A stretch of DNA of 32,585 nucleotides from Elusimicrobiaceae bacterium (GCA_028700325.1 JAQVSV010000017.1:1-32585); one strand, 5' to 3'; positions 1 to 8,281 are shown, counted from the first letter of the stretch. Program-made: numbers and translations. Notes: a model not told the origin generated them from the letters alone.

Positions 1-664
1 CCACCTTTGCGCCGGTCCTGATATCCATGGCCACGCAGGCGAACGGAATCCTCAGATCGCTAAACTGCATGTCGCCAATGCTGGTGTTGATAAAATCCTC
101 CATGCTGCTGGAGGAAAACAGCCGTTCCGCCGTAACCAGCCGGATCAGGCCAATCGCGTTCACGTCGTTCGTGGCGTACCGCAGCGACGCTTTCCGCCCG
201 ATATCCCATAACTTTTCCACCGACATGCCCGACGAGAACAAAGAACCCACCACCGCGCCCATTGAGGTGCCCGCCACCAGATCAATCGGAAACGCGTTAT
301 AACGCAGCACCTCTATCACACCCACATGCGCGAATCCGCGCGCGCCGCCGCCCGACAACACCAGCCCGATCCGCGGCCGGCTGTCCTGCGGCAGGCTCCG
401 GAATTGCGCCCACAGCATTTCCCGGGCCATAGCGTCCGGATCGGGCGAGAAAGAAATATACAGGTCGTCGTAATTTTCCGGCCAGAGTTCTTCGGCCGGG
501 GTTGCGGCGCAACCCGGCGCGCCGCAAAAACCAAGCGCCGCAACGGCCAGCGTCAGCCTAAGCAACGCTCCGCTCACGGACTTCGCGCGCCGCGCAGTCC
601 GCTTTGCGCTGTCCGCGCAGCCGGCGCCGGACAACCGTAATATGGTTTCAGGGATTATAGCCAT
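1..664 (-). CDS. Patatin-like phospholipase, exported (3' end outside window)
   Basis: The gene runs off the left edge; 221 residues are visible. The patatin lipase signature is clear: the oxyanion-hole loop SGGGARGFAHVG at about residues 104-115 and the nucleophile elbow GTSMG at 132-136 with Ser134. The catalytic Asp of the Ser-Asp dyad would lie beyond the edge. The N-terminus has a basic stretch followed by a hydrophobic segment (about 32-53), so it is probably exported to the periplasm or membrane. The family hydrolyses acyl ester bonds of lipids. The ATG at 664 has no strong Shine-Dalgarno; a GTG at codon 30, just before the hydrophobic core, is an alternative. It starts 22 nt after the TolC-family gene stops, so cotranscription is likely. 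The family call is firm, the substrate unknown. Confidence 0.88.
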   Translation of the reverse strand, partial: MAIIPETILRLSGAGCADSAKRTARRAKSVSGALLRLTLAVAALGFCGAPGCAATPAEELWPENYDDLYISFSPDPDAMAREMLWAQFRSLPQDSRPRIGLVLSGGGARGFAHVGVIEVLRYNAFPIDLVAGTSMGAVVGSLFSSGMSVEKLWDIGRKASLRYATNDVNAIGLIRLVTAERLFSSSSMEDFINTSIGDMQFSDLRIPFACVAMDIRTGAKV

Positions 665-686
665 TGGCCGGTGAAAAACAGAACGA

Positions 687-1988
687 TCATTCGTAAGCCA
701 GTTCCTGCCCGATCGCCCACTCGATTTCCGCGCGCGCCGCCAGCTGGTTCTTCACAGCTTCCAGATAGGTCGAACGCGACAGGAATACCGCCTGACCAGC
801 CTGCAGAGCGTCAAGCCCGAGCTTGTCGGTTTTCAGCGCGGACTGATAGGTTTTCTCCAGCCGGTCGCATGTGTTTTTGCGTTTCTCGGATTCGGACTGC
901 CAGAAAACGAGATTTTCATAGGCCTGCCGCACTTCCATCCGCACGGTGTCTTCCACCGACGCGCGCACCAGATCGCCCTGCCGCTGCTCCGCGCGCCTGG
1001 TTTTGAGCTTGGTCCACAAATCGTAAGAAATGGGCAGCCGTACCGCCAGCGTCGCCGCCCAGCTGTTGGACTCCAGCGGAAAAGTATTGCCGACGATATC
1101 GTAATTCACGCCCAGGTCAACAGACGGATAATTACGGGTCTTGGCCAGATTCACCGCAATTGATTCCATCTGGGCTTTGTAAATCTGGGTTTTAAGTTCA
1201 GGCCGGTACTCCATCGCCCAGACCAGCGCCTTGTTCAGGTCAACCGTGGCGGGCAACGCCTCAAACTGGTCATCCACGTCTATATTCTCGCCAGTCTCCC
1301 GGTTAAGCAGCCGCACCAGGTTGAGTTTCTGCGTGTTAAGATCACGGGTCGCCTCTTCCATGCGGCCGGTCATATTCTCGATTATCCCGTCCGCCGCGAT
1401 CGCGTTCCAGGAATTCAGCTGCATGGTCTGCCGCTGCCCCGACATAAGCCCCAGCCAGCGCGCCGTTTCAGCCTGTTTCTGCTTGAGATAAAGCGTTTCA
1501 TAAAACGCGCGCTTGAGATCGCGCTCCACGCGCCGGCGAATCTCCTCATACAAAGAACGCGCCTTTTCAAACCCTGCCTTGGCCATATTATAACCGTTGA
1601 CAATCCGCCTGCCCCGGAAAAGCGGCTGGGTAAGCATCATCCGCACGGAATAGAAATTCTCGTAATCGCTGGGATTGATCAGCTGCGCCCCGTATTCAAC
1701 GGGCAGAATCATTGGCGCCTTGGCGTTGAACTTTGACGCGCTGCCCGACACGCTCGGCTGCGGAAGAAACTGGAATCTCGCCTCGTTCACCTGCTGCGCG
1801 GCGATCAGCACATCCTGCTCGGCGGTAAGCAATTCGGTGTTGTTATCAAGCCCCATCCGCACCGTGCGGGACAGGTCGAACTGCTCCACGGTATTGTCGC
1901 GGTAGGAAAAATCAAGCGCGCCGGCTCCCGCGCACCACCCGCACAGAACCGCCACGCCAATCAAACCGTTTCTTTTCATCTTATGCAC
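687..1988 (-). CDS. TolC-family outer-membrane efflux protein
   Basis: About 433 residues, the usual size of a TolC/OEP subunit. A signal peptide (MKRNGLIGVAVLCGWCAGAGA) leads into repeated long helices with the OEP look: LFRGRRIVNGYNMAKAGFEK, LNLVRLLNRETGENIDVDD, and a second repeat containing RPELKTQIYKAQ and YPSVDLGVNYD. These proteins trimerise into an outer-membrane barrel with a periplasmic alpha-helical tunnel and serve as exit duct for inner-membrane exporters. I chose the GTG at 1988 because a GGGGGAG Shine-Dalgarno sits 6-7 nt before it; the ATG three codons later (1979) is the alternative. No adaptor or RND pump is adjacent; the only exporter-like protein nearby is the degenerate ABC protein at 6566-8281. 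Which pump it serves is unknown. Confidence 0.9.
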   Translation of the reverse strand: MHKMKRNGLIGVAVLCGWCAGAGALDFSYRDNTVEQFDLSRTVRMGLDNNTELLTAEQDVLIAAQQVNEARFQFLPQPSVSGSASKFNAKAPMILPVEYGAQLINPSDYENFYSVRMMLTQPLFRGRRIVNGYNMAKAGFEKARSLYEEIRRRVERDLKRAFYETLYLKQKQAETARWLGLMSGQRQTMQLNSWNAIAADGIIENMTGRMEEATRDLNTQKLNLVRLLNRETGENIDVDDQFEALPATVDLNKALVWAMEYRPELKTQIYKAQMESIAVNLAKTRNYPSVDLGVNYDIVGNTFPLESNSWAATLAVRLPISYDLWTKLKTRRAEQRQGDLVRASVEDTVRMEVRQAYENLVFWQSESEKRKNTCDRLEKTYQSALKTDKLGLDALQAGQAVFLSRSTYLEAVKNQLAARAEIEWAIGQELAYE

Positions 1989-2071
1989 TTGACTCTCCCC
2001 CGTTTCCGCATCACGGACTTGCGGACGGCATCCCGTGGCGCCCGCGCGGAGCCGTTCGCCCGTTCGCCCTG

Positions 2072-2659
2072 TCAAACTTTGAACGCGGAATTCAGCGCGC
2101 CCGCGGAATCCGCCGCCTGCAGCAGCTGTTTTTTCAGTTCCGCGCCGTCAGCCTGATCAGCCAATTTCGCCAGCGTTCCCTTCAGCTCAAGCGCTTTTTC
2201 GCGCTCGGCGGAAACTTGCGCACCCAGCCGGCCGGCCATCGAGTTGACCGCATCGCGCAGATCGGTCATCTGATCATGCTTGCGCAGGAAAACCCGGTGC
2301 GACAGATCGCCTTCGCCTATCACGCCAAGGCTCTTCTCGATCTTGAATATCGGACCCGCCATCCTGTGCGAAATAACGCCCGACACGATCAGCACAATCG
2401 CCAGATAAATCAGCACCTTTATGCCTATAACCGGCAGCATCGGAGCCATCTCCGTAAACAGCGGCTCGATCAGCACGGGCCGCTGCGAAAATACGCGGGA
2501 AAAGCTCCACACCAGTTCAAGCGCCACCATAAGGAAACCAGCCAGCACGCTGAAAAAGATCAGCGCCATATAGCGGTACTGGATATGTTTTTTTATCAGT
2601 ATCGTCTGGCGTTGAAACCCGCCCGGCGCGCCGGGCCCGGCCGCAATCTGCTCGCTCAT
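2072..2659 (-). CDS. Stand-alone membrane HAMP-domain protein
   Basis: 195 residues. Two hydrophobic segments (about 30-52 and 77-97) flank a short loop and are followed by a HAMP domain (about 98-150, beginning SHRMAGPIFKIEKSL and including GEGDLSHRV). A charged helical, probably coiled-coil tail follows. HAMP domains normally relay signals from membrane receptors to kinase, cyclase or methyl-accepting domains, but none of these follows here. It may pair with a separate protein or be a membrane scaffold. The start is supported by GGAAGG 7 nt upstream of the ATG. It lies 40 nt after the phosphofructokinase gene and 83 nt before the TolC-family gene, same strand. The domain is clear; the function is unknown. 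Confidence 0.85.
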   Translation of the reverse strand: MSEQIAAGPGAPGGFQRQTILIKKHIQYRYMALIFFSVLAGFLMVALELVWSFSRVFSQRPVLIEPLFTEMAPMLPVIGIKVLIYLAIVLIVSGVISHRMAGPIFKIEKSLGVIGEGDLSHRVFLRKHDQMTDLRDAVNSMAGRLGAQVSAEREKALELKGTLAKLADQADGAELKKQLLQAADSAGALNSAFKV

Positions 2660-2699
2660 AATAAAGCCTTCCCGCGTTTTTCGCCGCGGGCGATATCTT

Positions 2700-3731
2700 T
2701 TAAAACATCTTCCGTGCCAGATCCAGCCACTGCTGCGGCACGGTTTTAAGCTGGCCCACCGCCGTCTGAAGCGGCACGGGCACGATCCGGTCGGCGCAAA
2801 GGCCCGCCATCACTCCGAATTTGCCCTCGTGCACGAACTCCATCGCGCCGATACCCACCCGGGTTCCTAAAATCCGGTCAAACAGCACCGGCGAACCGCC
2901 CCGCTGGATATGCCCTATAACGGCGTGCCGGCATTCGATCTTCGTTGTTTTCTCTATCAGCGAACTGAGCTTTTCACCAACCGCGCGGTCTTTAAGCACC
3001 ACATGCCCGAAATCGTCCAGCGTCTGCACCTGCCCGGCTTCGGTGGTTGGCAGATCAATCGCCTCGCTGGCCACGATCAGGGCATAGCCTTTTTCGGCGT
3101 AAGCGGCTTTGACCCGTTTCATCATGTCGTCCACATCAACGGTTTTTTCCGGCACGCACAGGTAATCCGCCGCGCCCGCTATCGCCGTAAACAAAGCCAC
3201 CCAGCCGGCGTGCCGGCCCATCACTTCCAGCACGATCGCCCGGTGATGGCTGCGCGCAGTGTCGCGCAGGCGCTCAAGCGCGTCAACCGCGACGGCCACG
3301 GAAGTGTTGAACCCGAACGTGTATTCGGTGCCGGACAGGTCGTTATCCATGGTCTTCGGCACTCCGACCACCGGGAATTTGAAATCGTTATAAAGATTGT
3401 TCGCCACGCCAAGCGTGTCCTCGCCGCCCATCGCGATCAGCGCGTGCAGACCAAGCCGGTCAAACGTCTCGCGCGCGGCTTCAACTCCGCCTTCGCGTTT
3501 ATAGGGATTGGTGCGGGATGTGCCCAGACAGGTTCCCCCAACCGAAATAATATCGCGCACCGCCGCCCGGTCAAGCGGCATGGTATTGCCCTCGATAAGG
3601 CCTTTCCAGCCGTCTTTAAACCCGACGCACTCGTAACCGAGGCCGATGGCGGTCAGAACCGCGCCGCGGATCGCGGGATTGAGGCCGGGGCAGTCGCCGC
3701 CGCCGGTAAGAACTCCTATTTTCTTTGCCAT
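2700..3731 (-). CDS. pfp: 6-phosphofructokinase, probably PPi-dependent type
   Basis: 343 residues, a complete PfkA-superfamily enzyme that phosphorylates fructose 6-phosphate to the 1,6-bisphosphate in the cytosol. Seen motifs: LTGGGDCPGLN at 8-18 (phosphate donor site), GGEDT at 102-106, PKTMDNDL at 125-132 with the catalytic Asp, MGRHAGW, and GHIQRGGSP near the sugar-phosphate site. At the two positions that separate donor types (Gly104 and Gly124 in E. coli PfkA), this protein has Asp105 and Lys126, the pattern of pyrophosphate-dependent enzymes. That implies a reversible, ATP-sparing glycolytic step; this is inference from family knowledge. Some enzymes of this subgroup use ATP, so the donor needs assay. 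Start: ATG with AAGGAG about 11 nt upstream. It sits between an outer-membrane barrel gene and a HAMP gene, both unrelated to glycolysis. Confidence 0.93.
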   Translation of the reverse strand: MAKKIGVLTGGGDCPGLNPAIRGAVLTAIGLGYECVGFKDGWKGLIEGNTMPLDRAAVRDIISVGGTCLGTSRTNPYKREGGVEAARETFDRLGLHALIAMGGEDTLGVANNLYNDFKFPVVGVPKTMDNDLSGTEYTFGFNTSVAVAVDALERLRDTARSHHRAIVLEVMGRHAGWVALFTAIAGAADYLCVPEKTVDVDDMMKRVKAAYAEKGYALIVASEAIDLPTTEAGQVQTLDDFGHVVLKDRAVGEKLSSLIEKTTKIECRHAVIGHIQRGGSPVLFDRILGTRVGIGAMEFVHEGKFGVMAGLCADRIVPVPLQTAVGQLKTVPQQWLDLARKMF

Positions 3732-3762
3732 TATTCTTTCTCTCCTTGGAGTTTGGTGCCTG

Positions 3763-4542
3763 CTAAAAACTGGTGTTGTAGCGCAGCTGCACGATCCGCT
3801 CCGGCTTGTCCGGCTGGCCGTTTGAAAATACGGTGTTTTTCCCGATTTCCCGGACCGCCAGATCTATATGGAAAAACGGCGACACATAAAACCGGCCGCC
3901 CGCGTTGAACCGGCTTTCGTCTATCCGCTGGATAGCGTCCCATTCCAGCATCAGCGAAAAGGAATTCTCCACCGTATAGTTCAGCCCGGCGAACATGTAC
4001 ACCCCGTTATGCTCGAAGTCCGACACGTTCACGCCCGGATGAAAAAACAGGCCCGGAAACAGGATCTCCTGCGAGCCGGCCAGATACAGCCCGCGCCCCT
4101 CCTCCAGATACTTCGATTCCCCGCGATCGTAATAATAACCCTGCCCGTCGTAACCGATCGCAAGGGCCGGGATATAGCGCGCGCCGTCGTACAGCCGGTA
4201 TTTGGCCTGTATCTCGGGACGCACGAAACGCACGTCGTTGCTGGTGCCGATCAGGTTTTCCGCCGAAATCGTCGCGCCCAGATTAAGCCGCGGCAGCACC
4301 CCGAACCCGACACCAAGCAGCACTCCGCCGTTTGAAAACGCGCGCGTGCGCACCAGAAGCCCGTAATAATCCAGCACGCCGGCGGTAGGCGTATCAATAA
4401 GATCGGTGTCCGGCACGATAACGCCGGATTTCTGCGACGACCGGCGCGCCTTTTCCGCCAGCGCCGGCGTCCCGCAAACCGACAGCAGAACAGCAACAGC
4501 CAAAAGTCCCGGCAGTATTTTTACAAGCGCGTAATATTTCAT
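3763..4542 (-). CDS. Predicted outer-membrane beta-barrel protein
   Basis: 259 residues. A cleavable signal peptide ends at about TPALA (residues 25-29). The rest is rich in alternating aromatic and small-residue strands (for example GGVLLGVGFGVLPRLNLGAT and YIPALAIGYDGQGYYY). The chain ends in Phe, the C-terminal aromatic typical of BAM-assembled barrels. The GVLDYYGLLVRTRAFSNGG segment faintly resembles YjbH-like barrel proteins, which I would not rely on. The ATG at 4542 is preceded by AGGGG; a longer frame upstream would remove the signal peptide from the N-terminus and is rejected. It lies 35 nt after the DUF190 gene and 31 nt before phosphofructokinase. Function unknown. Confidence 0.8.
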   Translation of the reverse strand: MKYYALVKILPGLLAVAVLLSVCGTPALAEKARRSSQKSGVIVPDTDLIDTPTAGVLDYYGLLVRTRAFSNGGVLLGVGFGVLPRLNLGATISAENLIGTSNDVRFVRPEIQAKYRLYDGARYIPALAIGYDGQGYYYDRGESKYLEEGRGLYLAGSQEILFPGLFFHPGVNVSDFEHNGVYMFAGLNYTVENSFSLMLEWDAIQRIDESRFNAGGRFYVSPFFHIDLAVREIGKNTVFSNGQPDKPERIVQLRYNTSF

Positions 4543-4551
4543 AGTACCCCT

Positions 4552-4581
4552 ATTATATAAAAATGCCGTCCGCGCCGTCAG
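4552..4581 (-). promoter_or_regulatory. Possible promoter of the beta-barrel gene
   Basis: On the minus strand CTGACG (4576-4581), an 18-nt spacer and a perfect TATAAT (4552-4557) precede the barrel gene. The predicted transcription start falls only about 3 nt before the ATG, which would exclude the AGGGG Shine-Dalgarno. Either the message is almost leaderless or this is an AT-rich coincidence within a longer operon. Confidence 0.3.
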
Positions 4582-4937
4582 GAAACATCGCACGCCTGCT
4601 CGCCGGGATGCGCGCGGTAAAACCGGATATCCACATCCTCAAGCGTGGCCAGTCCGCCCGGTATCGCGTTTTCAGTATGCGCGAGAAATTTCTCGATCTT
4701 CTCCGGCGTATCCACCAGCTCCACCACGACCGGCAGATTCCCGGAAATATCTATGATCTTGGCCGTATGGATCCGGGTGCTCGCGCCAAACCCCTCAACC
4801 CCGCGCAAAACGGTCGCACCGGACATATGCATCCCGCGCGCCTGCAGCACCAGCCACTCGTAAAGCGGGCGCCCTTCATGCCGCGTGTGTTCGCCTATGT
4901 ATATGCGCAGCAGTTTCCCTTTCTTCTCGTTAAACAT
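4578..4937 (-). CDS. DUF190 family protein, CrcB partner
   Basis: 119 residues of the DUF190 family. Recognisable stretches are GKLLRIYIGEHTRHEGRPLY, GMHMSGATVLRGVEGFG and PVVVELVDTPEKIEKFL, with a ferredoxin-like, GlnB-resembling pattern. DUF190 genes very often sit next to crcB, as here: the crcB stop is 8 nt upstream, and the Shine-Dalgarno (AGGGGGG) overlaps that stop codon, so translation is probably coupled. A regulatory or accessory role in fluoride export is the usual suggestion, but unproven. The ATG at 4937 is chosen for this ribosome-binding site; a longer frame to 4979 would overlap crcB. Confidence 0.9.
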   Translation of the reverse strand: MFNEKKGKLLRIYIGEHTRHEGRPLYEWLVLQARGMHMSGATVLRGVEGFGASTRIHTAKIIDISGNLPVVVELVDTPEKIEKFLAHTENAIPGGLATLEDVDIRFYRAHPGEQACDVS

Positions 4938-4945
4938 GTTCCCCC

Positions 4946-5341
4946 CTATATGACTCTTGAAACCGCCATCCCCGCCCACACAGCCAGCAGCCCGCCGGCT
5001 ACGGACGCCAGCACATTCACGGAAAACCTCAAATACCCTCCGCCCGCCAGCAGTTCCGCCGACTCGTACGCAAAAGACGAAAACGTGGTAAACCCGCCCA
5101 ATATTCCCACCATGAGAAACAGCCTGGCCTGCGAAGACAGCACCCCCCGGTCACGCGCCAGCGCGGCAAACAGCCCGATAAAAAAACAGCCGGTGAGATT
5201 TACCAGCATCGTCCCCACCGGAAAATCCTGAGCCGGGCTCGCCCGCTGCACCGAAGCCGACAGCAGATACCGGCACACCGCGCCTATCATTCCGCCCGCG
5301 CCGACAGCGGCCAGATCCAGAAACGTAACCCAGTGCCGCAT
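4946..5341 (-). CDS. crcB: CrcB/Fluc fluoride ion channel
   Basis: 131 residues, the normal size of a single-domain Fluc that works as an antiparallel dimer in the inner membrane and lets fluoride leave the cell. Family motifs are intact: GAGGMIGAVCRYLLS near the N-terminus, GTMLVNLTGCFFIGLF (conserved Asn in TM2), and GGFTTFSSFAYE carrying the phenylalanine ladder and the central Na+-site region. Four hydrophobic segments are visible. The ATG lies 1 nt after the stop of the upstream glycosyltransferase, whose last codons supply GAGGG as ribosome-binding site. There is therefore no room for a dedicated fluoride riboswitch, unlike many crcB genes. Confidence 0.95.
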   Translation of the reverse strand: MRHWVTFLDLAAVGAGGMIGAVCRYLLSASVQRASPAQDFPVGTMLVNLTGCFFIGLFAALARDRGVLSSQARLFLMVGILGGFTTFSSFAYESAELLAGGGYLRFSVNVLASVAGGLLAVWAGMAVSRVI

Positions 5342-5342
5342 C

Positions 5343-6554
5343 TTACTGCCCTCTCACAAAATCATAAAGCTGCTGATGGCGCAGCATAAACGCGTTTTCG
5401 GAAAACCGGGTAAACCCGTTCGTATCGGGTTCAGCCATCCATTCCCGCCCGGCCATGCCGAGATTGGCGCGCAGGCCCGGATCAATGATAATTGACAGCA
5501 GCGCGCCCGCCAGGCTCTCCGCCGAACCAGCCTGCGCGATCAGCGCGGTTCGCTCCGGCTCGACATATTCCGTCAAACCGCCGGCATCGGCGCAGATGAC
5601 GGCCAGCCCGGCCGCCTGCGCCTCTATCACCGCGCGGGCGGCCGGCTCACCGCGCGACGGCTGAACCAGCGCGTCGCACGCAGACATCAAACCCGCCGCG
5701 TCATTGCGCCAGCCGGCGAAAACAATCCAGTCCGCCACACCATGCCGCTCAGCCAGCAGTTCAAGCGCGCGCTCATCCGGCCCTTCTCCGGCCATTACAA
5801 GCCGCACTTTAAATTCAGGATCAAGCTCGCCCTGACCGCACATGCCGCCAACACGTTTTTTCACAACCGCAAGCGCGGTGACCAGCGTGTCCAGCCCGCG
5901 GCCCGCCACCAGCTTTCCGCAATACAGCAGAACCACCGCGTCCGCCGGCACGGCCAGCTCCTTGCGCACACCGGCGCGATTGGCCTCGAATTTTTCGTAA
6001 TCCGCAAACTCCTGCGCGAAATTTTCCTTTATGCCGGGCGGAATGACCACCCACTGCCCCGCGCAGCCGATTCCGGCGCGCAGGTTTTCGTTCTTTTCAG
6101 CCCGGCTCAGCGCTACAAGCGCGTCGCTGAAATGCGCCAGAACCCGGTCGGCAAATGTTTCCGCCGCGCGCCGCGCGCCAACCCGGCCCAGCGCGCCGTG
6201 CGGCGTATACACCAGCTTCACCCGCCGTCCCCCGCCGAAATATTTCCATGCAATGACGGCGAACCGCGCAAGCAGACCGGCGCGGAACCCGTGCGCATGC
6301 ACTATGTCCGGCCGGGCCTGCCGCAAAAATCCGTAAATTCCGCGCAACGCGGCGCACGCGTTTGCGCGGGCGGACAACCCGGAAACGACCGTCACCGCGC
6401 AACCAGCCGCGTCCACCTCGGCCCGCACGCGCGGAGAAACCGCGCCGCATAAAATCACGCCGTCGCGCCCAGGCCCTCCGGCCACGAGCAGAACGCTCCG
6501 GCCGGGTTCTCCGCCGTCTATTTCATCTATCGCGTATACGATCATCTGCCGCAT
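5343..6554 (-). CDS. GT4-type glycosyltransferase
   Basis: 403 residues with a GT-B fold of the GT4 family. The N-terminal Rossmann domain has RPDIVHAHGFRAGLLARFA (about 81-99). The C-terminal donor domain has LLYCGKLVAGRGLDTLV, RLVMAGEGPDERALE and the E-x7-E motif in EPAARAVIEAQAAG, whose glutamates bind the nucleotide sugar. There is no membrane segment, so it is cytosolic or peripheral. The start ATG follows the ABC gene stop by 11 nt with a GGCGG-type Shine-Dalgarno; a second ATG three codons on is possible. Tight linkage to an ABC transporter gene upstream suggests they act on the same glycan or glycolipid, but donor and acceptor cannot be read from sequence. Confidence 0.9.
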   Translation of the reverse strand: MRQMIVYAIDEIDGGEPGRSVLLVAGGPGRDGVILCGAVSPRVRAEVDAAGCAVTVVSGLSARANACAALRGIYGFLRQARPDIVHAHGFRAGLLARFAVIAWKYFGGGRRVKLVYTPHGALGRVGARRAAETFADRVLAHFSDALVALSRAEKNENLRAGIGCAGQWVVIPPGIKENFAQEFADYEKFEANRAGVRKELAVPADAVVLLYCGKLVAGRGLDTLVTALAVVKKRVGGMCGQGELDPEFKVRLVMAGEGPDERALELLAERHGVADWIVFAGWRNDAAGLMSACDALVQPSRGEPAARAVIEAQAAGLAVICADAGGLTEYVEPERTALIAQAGSAESLAGALLSIIIDPGLRANLGMAGREWMAEPDTNGFTRFSENAFMLRHQQLYDFVRGQ

Positions 6555-6565
6555 AATTACCGCCG

Positions 6566-8281
6566 CTACCGCGCCAGCTTAACTCCCGCCGCGCCGGCAC
6601 CGAACACACCGTCAAGAAAGTTGTCAGCGCCGGCCGCGCCGGCCTGATAAAGCGTCACCCCGTTCACTCCGCGCAACGCGCAGATATAATCGGCGCAGAC
6701 GGCCGAAGAACGGCGTCCGGCGACCGCTATCACCGTCATGCCCGGAGAGAACCGGCGCAGCGCGGTGAAAAACGCCGCTTCCTCAAACGGCGCGAGCGGC
6801 TGCATGATTGTATCAAGTATAAGTATCCTCGGCCGGCCGCACAGCGCGCGCGCAAGCATTATTCTGGCGCGCACGCTCGCGGTAAGCTCCGTCATGCCCG
6901 GCGAAACCGGCGTCGCCAGGCCAGCCGGCATTGACGCGATAAACCGGGCCAGTCCCGCCGCTTCCGCCGCCGCGGCCAGCTGCGCGCCGTCGAGCGCCGC
7001 GCCAAACCTGATATTTTCCTCAAGCGTGCCGGTAAAGATATCCGGCGTTTCCGGCACGAACGCCACTTTGGCTCGAAACGAAGAAAGGCTCAGTTCGTAA
7101 ATATTCTGCCCGTCTATGTCAATACGACCGGCCTGAGGAGCGGCCAGCTTCGCCAGCATCCTGACAAACGCGGTTTTCCCGGAAGCAGACGCGCCTGCCA
7201 CCGCGATATGCTTGCCGGTCGGAATGGAAAGAGTTACCCGCGAAAAAACCGGCCGGCCGCCGCTTTCCAGCCCCACCCCGGAAAGTGCGATGTCTCCTCC
7301 TGAAAGAATAAGCGGTTTCCCCGTGTGCCGCCGAACCGGTTCATAGCTTTCAAAAAGCCTTCTGATGCAGGCAAGCGAAACTGACTGCCGGGCCAGCTCC
7401 CGCACCAGCGCCGCTATCCGGCTCACGGCAAACGCCATCAACGCTATAAGCGAAACCGCAGCAAACAGCGAAGCCGGATTAGAGTAACCGTCCGAATAAA
7501 TCCCTGCCGCGCGCAATAACGCGAAAAACGCCAGCAGAACAGGCATAACCGCCACAAACAGTTTCGCGGCAAAAACCGCGATGCCGTCTTCTTCGGACTC
7601 AGCGGCATACCCCGGCAGCGAGGCTTCGTAAGCCGCGGCGGTTTCCTCCTCCCGCCCGCAGGCTTTTATTCCGTCAAGCCGGCGCATTGTTTCCAGAATG
7701 CGGTCGAGCCGGCGGATAGCCGCGGCGGCGGCGCGCGCCGATCCGGCCCGGAGCTTTTCAAACTGATACGCGAGCGGCAAAAAACACAGTACCGGAATCA
7801 GCAGGGCAATAACGCCGAATTCGGGTCTTATGAAATATGCCAGCGCCAGCGGCGCCAGCAAACCGGCGCTCCACAAAACAGCCGAAGGGCCTGTCACCGC
7901 GCAGGCCGACGCGGCGGTTTGCACGTCCGCGTCCAGCGCGCGGACAACGGAGCCGCCGCTTCTGTCATATTCCAAAAGCTTCTGCGCGAACAGTACGCGC
8001 GGAACCAGCTCGCGCAGCCATTCTCCGGCAAGATCGGACTTCAGCCCGGCCATGACGGCACAGGCCTTGTATCCCGCCCAGACGATACCGCCGGCCAGAA
8101 AGACACACGAAGCCGCCACACCGGTCAGCCCGAACTCCGCGCCCGCCGCCAGCCGCGCCAGCAGAAACACAGCCGCCAGAATCATACACGCCAGCGCGCC
8201 GGCCAGCCCCGCAAGCCGCCAGAATTCGCGCCGCCGCGCCGCCAGCAGAGGCGCGATTGCCCGCCAGCCGTCCCTAATCAT
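6566..8281 (-). CDS. ABC exporter half-transporter with degenerate ATPase domain
   Basis: 571 residues: an N-terminal exporter-type membrane domain (about 20-300, with hydrophobic stretches near 24-43, 53-78, 136-170, 240-260 and 270-296) fused to a nucleotide-binding domain (about 325-535). Walker A is mostly kept (GASASGKT, 363-370). The other catalytic motifs are altered: Ser340 where the A-loop aromatic is expected, Glu411 for the Q-loop Gln, LTASV (466-470) for LSGGQ, Thr491 for the Walker B catalytic Glu (LILDT), and Gly522 for the H-loop His (AVAGRRSS). It may bind ATP but should hydrolyse it poorly unless paired with an active partner, and none is encoded here. The reading frame is intact and its start overlaps the MORN gene stop by 1 nt (TGATG), so it is translated as part of the operon and not obviously decaying. 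Confidence 0.9.
   Translation of the reverse strand: MIRDGWRAIAPLLAARRREFWRLAGLAGALACMILAAVFLLARLAAGAEFGLTGVAASCVFLAGGIVWAGYKACAVMAGLKSDLAGEWLRELVPRVLFAQKLLEYDRSGGSVVRALDADVQTAASACAVTGPSAVLWSAGLLAPLALAYFIRPEFGVIALLIPVLCFLPLAYQFEKLRAGSARAAAAAIRRLDRILETMRRLDGIKACGREEETAAAYEASLPGYAAESEEDGIAVFAAKLFVAVMPVLLAFFALLRAAGIYSDGYSNPASLFAAVSLIALMAFAVSRIAALVRELARQSVSLACIRRLFESYEPVRRHTGKPLILSGGDIALSGVGLESGGRPVFSRVTLSIPTGKHIAVAGASASGKTAFVRMLAKLAAPQAGRIDIDGQNIYELSLSSFRAKVAFVPETPDIFTGTLEENIRFGAALDGAQLAAAAEAAGLARFIASMPAGLATPVSPGMTELTASVRARIMLARALCGRPRILILDTIMQPLAPFEEAAFFTALRRFSPGMTVIAVAGRRSSAVCADYICALRGVNGVTLYQAGAAGADNFLDGVFGAGAAGVKLAR

Noticed and set aside
1989-2075. Longer N-terminus for the TolC-family protein (start at 2075)
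   Set aside because: It would begin with TTG and place 29 non-hydrophobic residues before a good signal peptide; the GTG at 1988 has a strong ribosome-binding site.
5300-5420. Fluoride riboswitch before crcB
   Set aside because: Only 1 nt separates crcB from the coding sequence upstream.
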